Shown here piece by piece: positions 12,725 to 25,739 of a stretch of 64,000 nucleotides of DNA (position 1 is the stretch's first letter; each line of letters starts with the position of its first letter). The notes under the pieces are model-generated. The model made no database searches, was not told where the DNA came from, and worked only from the letters and a program-made list of their open reading frames with translations. The DNA is from Cynocephalus volans (taxonomy: Eukaryota > Chordata > Mammalia > Dermoptera > Cynocephalidae), in assembly GCF_027409185.1 (NCBI RefSeq), contig NC_084463.1, positions 161,177,869 to 161,241,868 on the forward strand, given 5' to 3'. The position numbers were made by a program, and so were the translations under genes.

Positions 12725-12870
12725 CCACCGTGGCGCTGACTCCTCACCTGTTCATGTTGGTTTCGGGTCCCTTCAGCGAAGGCCTCAGGCTAGGCCAAGA
12801 GCAAAGGAAAGGTGAGAGGAACAGAGCGACTCTCCACAAAGGGGCTGCACACAGTCCCGCCCGCCCGTCA
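12725..12870 (-). pseudogene. EIF1AD: Diverged duplicate of EIF1AD exon 4 with flanking intron
   Basis: The plus-strand text contains 'tcctcacctgttc', then 'gaaggcctcagg' and 'gccaagag' in the same order and near-same spacing as the real EIF1AD exon 4 region at 42311-42380. In the minus orientation the copy keeps an AG before and GTGAGG after the exon-like core. The spacer between the first two exact matches is 24 bases here and 32 in EIF1AD, a difference that is not a multiple of three, so the frame is broken. Flanking intron also aligns loosely to about 12870. Introns in the copy mean DNA duplication and not retroposition. I found no copies of the other EIF1AD exons nearby. Confidence 0.6.
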
Positions 12871-13990
12871 CCCTGGGGGCCGGGGACCTTCCTTGCCAGG
12901 GCTCCTCCTTCCACACGAGAAACGTCTCCTTCCAGAGCGCAGGTTGGCCCCGACTCCACCTCCCGGTCCCGAGACGAGCCTGGCGGGGCGCGGCCCCGTG
13001 CACCAAGGGGCTGGGGTCACCCTGCTCACAGCCGCAGGTCCGGCTGCGGGACAGGGTCCTTTTCCCTTGCGCGTCTATGCTTCTTTACAAGTTCTGTGTT
13101 CTGAACAGGGTCTCTTTGTTCATTTTAAAAATACTTGACGTTACCCCGTGAAGAGCCCTGCTCCAGGTCTTGCCCCCCGCCCGCAAGGATAACGCTCCCT
13201 AACGATTTCATGGGTGTCCTCCCAGTGTTGCTTCACGCACATGACAGCTTCGGATGTATCATCTTACGCCCCCCCACCCCCCATTCTACACAGAGGGACA
13301 GGCTGGTCACACTGCTCTCTCTCCCAGGCACAGGGTGGCCGCCTTTCTTACGGCTGCAGCGTTCCCCTGTGGTTTCCAGTCCTTTTGCTGTTACAAACAT
13401 CTGTCCGAGTATATTTGCAGGATTTCAGGGAAGGTGACAGGAATCACGACAGGTCTTGCTCCATCGTCCCTCCTATAGGCTGTGCCACAGTACCTGTCCC
13501 CACAGCTCGCCAGCCCTCTCCCTCTTCCTCGGAACTGCTGCTCTGGGCTCTCTGCCTCGTGCACCTGTTCTCAGGGGAGCCGAGGACCTGCGCAGGATGC
13601 AGGGAGGGAGGTCCCCAAAACAGAAGCCTTCTGTGCCACCCCTCTCTCCAACGCCCCCCCTCCATTGGCTGAGTGGCCAGAATTGGGCAGTGCCCTTTAC
13701 CACGTGCCACTGTTCAAAGACGCTTCACCCACTTCCCGCACCACCCCGACCTCCGGCTCGTGTGTTTTCTCTGGCCCTGAAGGGAGGGACTTAGCGGAGG
13801 GGACAGCTGGGGACCCAGGTTCCTGGACCCTGACTCATCAGCCCTGTCTCTTCTGAAGCCCAAGGAGGTGCTGTGTGGGGGAAAGGCGGGATTCATTGGC
13901 TGGAGTTTGAGAAGGATCCACCGGGCAGCGGTGTGGACACCGGAGAGCGGGCAGGATGGGGGGCTCCAGCAACGCTGAGGCTCCTGACAA
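12871..13990. other. GC-rich intergenic DNA, nothing recognised
   Basis: Short open frames occur in all frames but none has a recognisable domain or coherent exon borders. No repeat family could be named. Confidence 0.5.
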
Positions 13991-14216
13991 GATTTTTAAA
14001 ACTTCAATGCAATAGAAAAAGTTGCAAGAACAATACAAAGAACTTCCCCTGGACATTTGAGAATAAGTGGATGACGTGTTTCCCTCTTGCCCCTAAGTAA
14101 TAGTGTGCATGTCCTACAGACAAGGACATTGTCCCACATAATGCGACCAAGGAGATCGGGAAAATCAGCATGGATATATCACTTCCATTTCATCTTTAGA
14201 CCCCAATTGTCCTAAT
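13990..14216 (+). repeat. Old interspersed repeat split by the PIP4P1 retropseudogene (left part)
   Basis: The left part ends with 'ccaattgtcctaataa' and the sequence resumes on the right at 15700 with 'cctaataatgtcctttttag'. The order suggests one old element, probably LINE-derived, interrupted by the insert between. The octamer CCTAATAA occurs on both sides. Confidence 0.45.
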
Positions 14217-15700
14217 AAAGCTCTTAAAAAAAAAAAAGTCATGACCTTATTTATTTACAAGCAAAGGATGAGTCCCTAACTGTCCCCAAGACAGAGCAAT
14301 CCGACCCAGCCCAGTTACACACAGCAGTGGGGGTGGGAGGATGCTTGGGAGGAGGAATTAAGGGGCGTACAGGACTGGGGGCACATAGCCCCACCAAACG
14401 GTCATATGCACATCAGTCCCTGTGATTCTGTGCAGAACAGCGGCCGACACCCCCTCCTCCTCTGAGGACGCGGATTGTGGGGAGCGGAGACGGGCGGCAT
14501 CGTGCCCAGAGCCGGCCAACGAGGGGCGATAGTGGCAGCCGGGTCCCAGAGGTGCATGATAGGGAGGAGAGGCCCCAAGGCCACCCAGCCCACCCTGCCC
14601 CGGGGCCTGTGAGGGACCCAAATGGATCTCAGGGAGCATGCAGGAAGGACAAGGCTAGAAGCGTCTTTTAGGACCAGATTTAGGGACATTTCCTGCCTTA
14701 CCCTAAACACAGCAACCCTGGAAGGGAAGCAGATGGCGACAAGGGCCTTATCTGCCCCTCCCAACCTAAGCGAGAGCCCGGGTCCTCCCACCTCTCCAGG
14801 GAAGAGGAAGGCAGCCTCTTGGCTCCCCAGCTCTCTTTGGAGTGTCACTGTCCTCCCGGGGAGGGGCCAGCACAGTCTGTGGGTCATCGTGGAGCTCAGG
14901 AGTAGTTCTGGACAGGGTGTCTGACCTTCATACAGGTCCAAACGCAGCACAGCCAACAGGACCATAAATGCCCAGGATGGACAGATGCCTCCAGGTCGCA
15001 GTGCAGCTTCCGTGTGCCAAAAGCAAGGCCAGCGACAGTGACCACCACGAGTAAACCAAGAAGCAGCAGCAGATCCACCCCTTTCGCAGATATCTGCACC
15101 CCTCACAGGGCACTTTTCTGCAGTGCAGACAATGTGCAAACTCTGTCCCTGGAAAAGTACTCCTGCAGTGCCCACAGATGACCCTGACACCCGAGGGTAG
15201 CTGCAGACTCAGAGGTCCCAGATGCACAGGCCCCAGGGTGATGATTCCTTGCAGTAGGGCTGATGACAGGCCATCTTCTGGGAAGTCACTAGCAGATGAG
15301 GAGTTATGGGGCATCGGACATATTTTTCCCTGGGGGTGCATCCTCGACTGGAGTGGCTGTTGCAGACACCGACTTTGACTGCATGCTCGCCTTCCGCCTT
15401 GATGAGAGATGCAGACGTGGCAGGTGACCATGGGGGCACTTCCACTGTCTGGCTGCTCAGGGGTGAGTATGGCACTGGCTGCCCCTCATGGAACAGGGAG
15501 CGTGCCTGGGGTGGGGTGTGTCTGACGGCTCCATGGGGTGGTGCAGAGGGGGCCAGGCCTCCCCTGGGCCCACCCCACCACCCAGTAAACCGTCGCTGCA
15601 GGCGCCACCCATCCAAGTCCCATCGCTGCAGACTTGGACACAATGGGAAGGCTCTTCATCTGCCACCATGGCTGCCACTACCGCTACCAGATCCTCAGCC
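14217..15700 (-). pseudogene. PIP4P1: PIP4P1 (TMEM55B) processed pseudogene
   Basis: PIP4P1 is a lysosomal/late endosomal membrane phosphatidylinositol-4,5-bisphosphate 4-phosphatase. On the minus strand the remnant starts at an ATG at 15667-15669 and ends at TGA 14896-14898, without introns. Recognisable pieces in shifting frames are LAPSAPPHGA, EKYVRCP, GVRVICGHCRSTF, HCRKV, the membrane-segment stretch VAGLAFGTRK and the C-terminus CMKVRHPVQNYS. Several frameshifts break the protein, so it is not coding. About 680 bases beyond the stop probably derive from the 3' UTR. An octamer, CCTAATAA, flanks the insert on both sides (14209-14216 and about 15701-15708). The expected terminal A run is missing on the minus strand, where a T run is seen instead near 14226-14237. 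Confidence 0.88.
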
Positions 15701-17020
15701 TAATAATGTCCTTTTTAGCAAAACTACAGTCGTTGCCTTGACTTGTCAGGTCTCCTTAGTCTCTTTCAGTTTGGACAGTTCCTTAGATTTTCCTTGACTT
15801 TCATGACCTTGGCGCTTTTGAAGATTATAAGCCAGTTATTTTGTAGAAAGTCCCTGAGTTTGGGTTTGCTGTTCTGCACGATTAGAGTCAGGCTGTGCAG
15901 CTCCAGTGAGGCTGTGCTCTTCTCTGTCCTTCACCTGCCCCAGGAATGGTGACATGTGCTGCGACCACTTGCTGGAGGCGTGTCTGCCGGGCTCCCCGTG
16001 GGACAGCTGCACCCGTCCCTCTTTGCACTCACTGCTCTTAGTGTTTTGTGAGGAGGTATTTTGAAAGGATGCAAACAGCCCACTTATCAAATTTTCCATT
16101 TATTCATTAATTTATTTATATCAGTATGGACTCATGGATTCCTATTTTATTCGGGAGGTTATAATCCAGTACAATTATTATTTATTTTGGTGTGTGAGCT
16201 GTCCCAAGTTTCAGCAGTGGAAGCCCCTAGAAGCTGGCTTCTATGTCCTTTCGACAGGTCTCCATCGTTCTTTGAGCACTTCCCTACTTTCTGCTAAAAC
16301 CACCACCACAAAAACAGTGTTCTAGGCTCATCTTGTACGTTCCCTGCCCTGGTCCTAGAATCAGCCATTTCCCCAAATATCCCTTTTCCCAAATAGCATC
16401 CTTTTAGTGAGGGATAGTGTTAAAAACCAAGAATTGGACATTCCACTTGCTCATTATTACTGGGGTGTCACCGCTCTTGGGCCATCTCAGTGAACAGAGC
16501 TAGGAAATAAATACATCACATTTAAATCTATATTCATCCCTTTGTCTGTATCTATTGAGAACCATGAGTTACACCAATAACTCCAATTCCAATCCAACAC
16601 CACAGCGTTCATTCCAGTTTTCTCCCTTTTCATATAGTGAAGGCTGGCTCCCTTTTTTCTCAAGCTATTCACTTCTCAGATCAATTTCCAGTCCCCTGTC
16701 ACATCCTGGCTGGGTTACCGATGTCACCACTGCTCCCCTGTGCAGACACCTTTCTCACTCCATGGGGTGGGGTGGGGACATCCCCCGTGACACCAGTGTG
16801 AGTTGCTCAGGCTCTGACCCTCCCTCTGAGCTGCAGAGACGCCCCCTCACCCCCCCATCGTGCCACTGATGTCCCTGCCTCCCCTGACGAGGAACTGCAG
16901 CAGCCCTCACCATCCCAACCGGGCCTCGGACATGCCCCTCCAGGCTGCGCCTGCCCCACCCCCACCAAGCACAGAGACCCATCTAGCTTGGCTCCACTCA
17001 AGGCTTTGAGTTTCAGAAGT
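15700..17020. other. Intergenic DNA, old repeat remnants
   Basis: The beginning continues the repeat split by the PIP4P1 insert. The rest is AT-balanced non-coding DNA without a gene that I can recognise. Confidence 0.45.
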
Positions 17021-17735
17021 TAGCCTGTTAAAAGAGATTTTATAGAACTACCACATGATCCAGCAATCCCACTACTGGGTATATACATAAAGGAAAAGAA
17101 ATCAGTATGTCAAAGAGATACTTGCACCGCCACGTTTATTGCAGCACAATTGACAATAGTCATGATATAGAATCAACCTAAATGTCCATCAGTGGGTAAG
17201 TGGATAAAGAAAATGTGGTATATATACCCAAAGGAATACTATTCAGCCGTAAAAAAGAATGAAATCCTGTCATTTGAGGCAACATGGAAAACCTGGAGGA
17301 CATTATGTTAAGTGAAATAAGCCAGGCACAGAAAGACAAGTACTGCATGTTCTCACTCATACATGGGAACTAAAAGTTATCTCACAGAAGTGAAGAGTAG
17401 AATAGTGGTTACTAGAAATTGGTAAGGGCAGGGAAAGGGAGGAGGAGGGAAGGGGTGGTTAACAGATGCAAAATCACAGCCAGGCAGGAGGAATAAGTCC
17501 TCACGTTCTCTAGCACCCTAGGGTGACTATAGTTAATAATTTATTGTATATTTTCAAGTAGCTAGAAGAGGGGATTTTGAATGTTCCCAATACAAAGAAA
17601 TGATAAATGTTTGAGGTGATGGATATGCTAATTACTCTGATCATTGTACATTGTACACATGTATCAAAATATCACACTGTACCCCATATATATGTACAAT
17701 TATTGTGTGTCGATTAAAAAATAATAAAAGAGCTC
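17021..17735 (+). repeat. LINE-1 3' end
   Basis: The ORF2 C-terminal coding part ('gatccagcaatcccactact', 'gggtatatacataaagga') is followed by 'tgttctcactcatacatggg' and a 3' UTR that ends in an AATAAAAG-like tail. Stops interrupt the coding part. It is 5' truncated. Confidence 0.9.
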
Positions 17736-18194
17736 TTTTATTTTCCAGTGGTTTTCTGTACAAAGATGTACTTGTTCCTTGCAGAATTCTAACAGAGAGT
17801 AAAAGCTTGAAGAATCGAGACTGTGCTCAAGCTGGACTGGCCTCTGAACTTTGGGGTGAGGAAAGGAGGAATATTAATATATACAAATAAGCTTATATTT
17901 TCCAAGATAACCAATGGATGAATAAACTGAAATTAATGAAAATTATGCTAATGCAAATGGTTATTTAGAGGGAGAGAGGGAACAGAGTGGAGGGAACGGG
18001 TGGATTCTGGATTTCCCTGAATGTGCCTTGTTTTACAATTTTGACTTGGGACCCATGTAAATATTTTACATTACTTAAAAAATATAAAATCAAAAAGCAA
18101 TTCCTAAAAATCTAAATAAACAAATGAAACTAATTTTATGTCAAGTTGGTGGCACAGGGAAGAATTAAGTGATTTTAAAATGTATTATTTTGAG

Positions 18195-19370
<1,176 letters not shown>

Positions 19371-19486
19371 TTAAAAATTTATTTAAATTTTTTGACAGCT
19401 GGTTGGTCTGGGGATCTGAACCTGTGACCTTGGGGTTATAAGGCTGTGCTCTGTCTAACCAACTGAGCTAATTGTCCAGCCCCGCA
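19371..19486 (-). repeat. tRNA-derived SINE monomer, minus strand
   Basis: The plus strand shows the reverse complement of the SINE: an A/T-rich tail at left, then 'ggggatctgaacctgtgacc' (B box) and 'accaactgagctaattgtcc' (A box). It is diverged from the young copies. Confidence 0.8.
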
Positions 19487-20429
19487 CCAAATCTTTATGC
19501 TGAAATTAGTTTTTAAAAAAAAAAAAACAATTTTCCTGCCTTTCCTGTGCTGATTGTATTTCAGGGGAACCAAATAGCTGACAATGGAAAGCTTTTCCTT
19601 GTAGAAAAACTCCAGCTGGGAATACAGAACTAATCATATAATTATAAAATCACCATTTAGCACGGCCTAATTAAAAGGATGTAGGCAACGATGGTCAGGT
19701 GAGAGGCTGACAGGGAACTTTATAACAGTGCATTATGCAGACAACACCTGAGTCCACGAATCAATTTTTATCATTAAAAGCAGCACATGCCTCTTGAGGT
19801 GACGCAGCAGCACCTGTGAAGAATTCTTTCCCAAATAATAGCCTCCACATCTACTTACCAGTTTAGGAGAAGAGGGGGGAGGGGCGTGGGGCAGAGGAAC
19901 ATGTTAACGTCACCGCTAGGGTTCAGTCAACCAAGCCACACGTATGGGAAATCCTGTGGGCAAATGAACTGGTTTCATCAATGAATGAAGGCCTGGGAAA
20001 AGGGGAAGAGGGGATGTTGCAGATTTAAAAGACGCAAGAGACACCCAAAGGAATGCACCATGTAGATCTTGCTTGGATACTGATTCAAACAAACTGTAAA
20101 AAGACATTTTGGAGATAATCAGAGAAATTTGATCATAGACTGGGTATTAAATGACATTGAGGAATTATTAATTTTGTTGGGTATGATACTTACTGGTATG
20201 GTGGTTATATTAAGAAAAAGAAATCCTTATCTGTTAAGAGATACTTATAATATATACAAATAAAAGACTGTGATGCTCTCTGGGATTTACTAGGTTACTC
20301 CTGCATGAATAAACATATAAATGGATAAGAAAAATTCAGGGAAGTGGGGATATATGAGGCAGGACTAGCAAGATGTTGACAGTTACTGAAGCTGGGTGAC
20401 AGGTACAAGAGGGGGTTTGTTATTCCATT

Positions 20430-20960
20430 CCATATGCTTTTGAGTATGTTTGAAATTTTCCACAACAAAACTTTGTTCAAAAACATGTTGGCTTAGCAAC
20501 AGAAAAGTGTGCATATGTTCAGCTAAAGACATGAACAGGAATGTTCACAACAGCACTATTTATAACCGTCCCAAACTGGAAACCACCCAAATATCCATCA
20601 CCAGAAAAATGGAGAAGCAAATGGTGGGTATTTAAGTAACAGAATGAATAACATGGATGAATTTTACAGACATAAAAAGAAGGTAAAGAAGCCAGACATA
20701 AAATTGTACACACTGTCTGCTACCATTTAATGTTAACATAGGCAAAAGTAATCATGCTGTTAGAGGTCGGGATAGTGGTTTGGGGGTAGAGACTGCAAAG
20801 CAGCAAGAAGGGGCTTCCGGGGGCTGATATTCTGTCGTGAGCTGGCTGCTGGGTGCACCAATGTTTGCTCACTTTGTGAAAATGGACTGAGCTGCACCCC
20901 TGTTATCTGTGCACTTACTTGTACGCACATCAGTCTTTAGTAAAAAGTTTACTTAACGCT
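20430..20960 (+). repeat. Old LINE-1 3' portion
   Basis: The phrases 'acaacagcactatttataac' and 'ccacccaaatatccatcacc' and the later 'ggttacataaag'-like decay match the ORF2 3' end and 3' UTR of old L1 families. Confidence 0.75.
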
Positions 20961-22342
20961 ATATAAACTTAGGGAAGGGGAAGGATATATTATCAAAGAT
21001 CCAGAAGGAATCAAAGTGATCACAAGAAAATGTTTTTAGAAAAAGGATGACAACAAATTGGAAAATTCAGAGCAAATAATTTCCTAGCATAAAATAAAAT
21101 ACTAAGACTTACCCTGGAAAAATTAGAATTCATAAACAGACCAGTTACCAAATAAGAGATTGAAAAAGTGACGAAAGATGGCGAAAGCAAAAAGGACAAG
21201 GCTCCTTGTTTTGAACACCAGCTCCCTTGCTGGGGTTGTAAGTTGCCTTGCCAGCTACAGTTGTTAGGCCAAAATAAATCGCTATTACTGATTATTTTGT
21301 CTTCTTCTCTTATGAAATAAATACTGTGTTCGTGTTAAGATATGTCAAGCATTATTTTAGATAATTACATAAGTAATGAAAATGGCTCACATGAGAAAGT
21401 TCACAAACTCTTCCTATGGTGACTCACTTAAAGCACAAAGATCTAGTGAAAGGCTCATTAGTTTTGCTTTCTCCTTTCTCTCTTCTCTAAGGGTCTGTCA
21501 TTTCCCAGGCCTGTCACTTGCTGTCTCCTGCTACAGTAGCTTTTAATAAAGAGTTACTATTAGTTTTCCAAATCTAAACACAACGGAAATCTTTGTTGTG
21601 GTTATTCTTTGGCACATCAAAAAAGGCACCAGGCCCAGATGTTTCTATGTTACCTTTAAATGATAGATCATTTATCCCCGTACTGCTATTTAAACTATTC
21701 CAGATCAGAGAAAAAGATGATAAGCTCTTTAACATATTTTCTGATGTTGTTAAAACATTAATAGCCAAATCTGATAAAGATACTACAAAAACTAATCTTG
21801 CTTATAAATGTAGATACAAACTCTCTAAATAAAATACCAAATTGAATCCAGAAGTTTATCAGAAGAAAAACAGATCATGAGGTTTATTCTAGAAATGTAA
21901 GGATGATTCTTAAATAAGAAAACCACACAACTATATCCATTATATTTGAGAAAATATAATACACCATGAATGTATACACCATTCATTTAAAATGAAAACT
22001 CTAAGTAAACTAGTGGGAACGATGCTGAAAGTAAGTGTTAACACTGACTGCACTTCCAGAGGAAACAGCACTGGGGCGTCCCTGCTGCTGTCCCAGGCCA
22101 GCCCAAGCGAGCTGTCCCAGAATCAGCTCTTGCCCACTGTGGCCTTCGCAGTGTCGATCTGGTGTTTCTCACTGGGTAACCTCTGAGACTGGGTCTCTGA
22201 CTCTCCTGAGATGCCCCAAGTGACCTCAAATAGTCTAGAACATTCATTTTCTGCTTAACAAAAACCCAGCCATTTCTGTTACATACAACTAACAATTGCT
22301 ATTTGTCTAGCTACTGTTTTTCTCCTTCCTTGCTTTCTTTTT
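20961..22342. other. AT-rich intergenic DNA
   Basis: No gene was recognised. A short open frame of 64-79 codons near 21574-21832 has no family resemblance that I can name, and looks like repeat-derived sequence. Confidence 0.45.
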
Positions 22343-22354
22343 GAATGAGTTTTT

Positions 22355-23941
22355 GTTTTTTTCTTTATTTATTGAATCAAAATTGATTATACATATTTGG
22401 GGTTCAGCATTAAGATATGTTGATCAAATCAATATTACTAGCATATATATTGTTACAAATCGTACTTTTTATGCCCCTTGTCCAATCTCTCCCCATCCCC
22501 CTCTCCTTCCCCCTCCCACCTCTAGTTACCCTAGATTTCTTCTCTCTTTCTGAAAGAATAATGGTTACTCTGATTTGTTGCCTAGATGATCTGTCCAATG
22601 CTGAGAGGTGTGATCAGGTCCCCCAATATTATCATAGAGCAGATGCTTCTTCTGTCACTCTGGAATGGGCTTTGTAGAGAGAGACGTCCTCTTCTTTTCT
22701 TTATCTCTGCTGGTGACTCTCCTTGTGTCAATGCACTCCAGTGGCTGGCTGACCATCTGCGTGGTGGTTGTGGTGTCGAGCCGTTTTCATGGCAGCCATG
22801 GTTATTGCAGTGGCTGTGGTGGGCCACCCACATGGAGGTGATGTTTTGGGCATGCTCCTTGATGCTGGCGGTATGCCTGGTTGTGGGGTGTGTCTGGCCC
22901 CCGCCTTCATGCCTCAGGTCCCCTGGCAGGCCCCAAGGCACTGGAGTGGCGTGCCTGGTTGTGGGGGGGGGGGTTCTGGTCCTCAGATCCATGCCCTGGG
23001 CCCCTGGGCAGGCACCCAGGCACTGGCACAGTGTGCCTGGATGTGGGAGTGGGGTCCGGTCCCTGGCTCCAGCCTCTTGTTCCCAGACAGACCTCAAGGC
23101 ACTGGTGGTGTGCCTGGGCCAGAACTAATTTTTTGTCCTTTGCTTACTTCTAAAGCGGGGGAACTTCCTGTGAGAAACAGTACTTTAGCTGTGTGGTTGA
23201 GCTAAATTGCTTGCTGCTGTTTCCCTAGGGAAGGCTTTTTGTGCAACTCAGGGTTTAATGATTGACCTTATAGGTACTTCCAGCTCTCCAGAGACCTGGT
23301 GGATCTGGGTTGTGTAGAAACTCTAATCTGGGCCTGAGTTTTTTCATCAAACTGCACCCCATGCGATTCTGCATTCCTTACCACTCTCCTCTGGTGGTCC
23401 TATGCTGATTGGGGGGCAGGTCAGCTGTCCTTGCTGTGTCCCAGTGGGCCCGTCTCCCCCACTGCCCATGCTCCAGGCACTTCCCATTGGACGGGTCCTG
23501 TGCCACTCCCTTGCAATGACTTACCAGCCTCTGAATGGCTCCCCTTTTTCAGTGGCTCTGGCTCCTTGCTCTTGCGTGGGTCCACAGGAACCCTATTAGT
23601 GGTCTTGCTGTCCTGGGGGCCACCAAGGCCCTCTTCTCCCCTGCCTCCTCCAGTAACTCCATCTGAAGGGCACCGCTGCAGCTTCTGCTGGCTCCTGCTC
23701 CATGTGCTCAGCAGCTCCAGCCTTAAAGTGGCTGTGGCCCAAAATGCTCAGAGCAGTTTTTTCTTTCTCTCATTATGGTTTCTCCCACTTTCATGAACTC
23801 CGTAGGTCTCTCCTCCTCTTTCCCTGAGCTCCAGCTTCCCCAGCTTGGCTGATGTTATATTTTTATAGTTGTAAATTAGTTGATTTGTGGGAGAGAGTGA
23901 TGCTGGGGACAATCTATTCTGCCATCTTGACCAGAACTCCC
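22355..23941 (-). repeat. Internally deleted LINE-1 that keeps both ends
   Basis: In minus orientation the element starts at about 23941 with a CAAGATGGC motif (complement at 23921-23929), the arrangement of the YY1 site at the start of primate L1 5' UTRs. It runs through a GC-rich 5' UTR-like stretch with tandem units, then a short ORF2-like piece (about 22570-22680), then a 3' UTR and an A-rich tail at 22355-22375. A complete L1 is about 6 kb, so most of ORF1 and ORF2 is missing. Near-matching 12-mers GAATGAGTTTTT (22343-22354) and GATTGAGTTTTT (23948-23959) may be the target duplication. Confidence 0.7.
22874..23117 (-). repeat. Tandem repeat of about 79 bp, three units, in L1 5' UTR-like DNA
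   Basis: The heptamer TGCCTGG recurs at 22874, 22952, 23034 and 23111, giving periods of 78, 82 and 77. Each unit also repeats a 'ggcactgg' and a 'tgtggg' phrase. Tandem monomers are known in the 5' UTRs of some LINE-1 lineages, such as mouse. Confidence 0.75.
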
Positions 23942-24148
23942 TTTAATGATTGAGTTTTTAATGCCTTTTTCTTTTTACTGGCTTGGAAGTTATGTATTCT
24001 ATGTCTATTCTTTTGGAGGTTACCCTTAACATTTTAACATGTACAAATATACTTGTATTTTAACAAAGTCTAAACTTGGTCAATAGCTCTAGATCTCTTT
24101 CAAACTATTCAAAGCCTTCAGAACCCTTTAGTTATAATTGCCACCTTC

Positions 24149-24250
24149 AGGCTGGCTGGTTAGCTCAGTTAGTTAAGAGTGTAGCAATGATAACACCAAG
24201 GTCAAGGGTTCGGATCCCAGTACTGGCCAGCTGCAAAAAAAAAAAAAAAA
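24149..24250 (+). repeat. tRNA-derived SINE monomer with target duplication
   Basis: The element reads from 'aggctggctggttagctcag' through 'gggttcggatcccagtactg' to an A tail. AATTGCCACCTTC flanks it at 24136-24148 and 24249-24261. Confidence 0.92.
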
Positions 24251-24261
24251 TTGCCACCTTC

Positions 24262-25739
24262 TAGTATTATGTAGTTTTGTTCGCCAGTACTTTATCTTGG
24301 CTCTTAAAACTACTGCCACAATTACACATCACCACCATCATCATCATCATCAGTTAATTAATTTGCTTATCGTGACTTCTTGCCTCTCAGACCACTCCTC
24401 TGTGGTCATTTTCATTCTTTCTGAAGCTCATCTTCTAGAAGTTCCTTCTGTCTGTTGGTAATAAACTCCCATATTCTGTTGGTCTGAATGCCTTTGCCTT
24501 GGTGTGTGGGGTGGGGATGGCTGTCCTGGCTCATGGGGTGGTGGTGAGGATTGAAGCCCCTCCCCCATGGGTATTTCTCTGAGGCCCAAACACCCTGGGA
24601 AGATGGAGTTGGCCTCGCTAAGGGTCTCTATTCCAGCCAAGCTGGGTCCCAGCCCTTCCTGAAACACCTGCTTCCCTTCCCTGAACTCTTGACGCACCTG
24701 ATGCTGCCAGCTCGTGCAGACTCCGGAAACCCCTTGCCTGGCATCCCAGGCCCAGAACCTTTTAGCCTCAACACGCCTTTCCAGTTTCCTTCCACCCCAC
24801 CCCTACCCTTCTTCAGACCCCAGAACTTTCCCTCTTCTGGGTTCCTGTTCTGAGGGACACCAAGAAAAGCAAAACAACACTTCTGAGCCAATATATGCTC
24901 CACCTTGGGGGTGGTGGGAGGAGACAAGAAGAGGGATCCCTAACACTGACTGATTCATCAGCCCTGGACAAAATGAAAGGGGGGACCAAGAAAGGGGAGG
25001 ACAGATGGGCAGGACCCCCTGCTGAGTCTCCTCTTACAAAGTTGTGTGGCCATAGATTGTAAATAGAATCAATAAGACAGACCTTGACTACCAAATGCCA
25101 AATTACGGCAGACATGAGGTGGCTGAGGACCCATGTGAAAGAGGAAGAGGGGTGGCAAGGAAAACAGGAGTTTGAAAGCTTCAGCAGTCGTTAAAAGAAG
25201 GGGACAATTGAAATAGTGCAATGAGGAGGTCCCTGGGGAGAGGAGCCCTTTAGAGATCGAAGTTCTTGGGCCTCACTCCCTCTACCCACCCTACAAGGTC
25301 TCACGGCCCACTGAGTCCTCAGAGCACAGGTTTCTGGAGGGGACACACATAGCTGAAGATACTGTATGAGTCCCCCTGCAGCCCAGTTTGGGTAATTTCA
25401 AACTGAAAGCACACCAGGGCAGTTCCCTACCAAGTGCTGGCGACCATATACTCGTTTGCAAATGCTGGAGGGGAGGTCCCAGACATTTCTGATGACGGCT
25501 TGGCAGATGAATTCCTGTTGGGGTGTGGAATGTGTGTTACCCATGGCCCACCAGAGTCCCAATTGCTGTTGGGCATTTGGATCCTTTGATTGGACTGAGA
25601 TTGCTGTTCCCTTATGGGATTGTATAACTGGGTTAGAAGTTTCAGGATTCAGCCAAGGGCGAGTTGCTGACTTGTTGGTTGGATGTGCTTATTGTGACCC
25701 CTGCTGGTGGCTTCTATAAATGTAGGCTGAATACACAGC
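24262..25739. other. Intergenic DNA, possible LTR remnant at the right end
   Basis: No gene was recognised. The stretch near 25400-25740 contains 'tataaatgtaggctg' and directly precedes a retroviral pol fragment, so part of it may be an old LTR or leader. I cannot show its partner LTR. Confidence 0.35.

Noticed and set aside
14402-15190. A 262-codon minus-strand open frame
   Set aside because: Only parts of it match PIP4P1 and the matching parts switch frames; it is a frame through a processed pseudogene and its 3' UTR.
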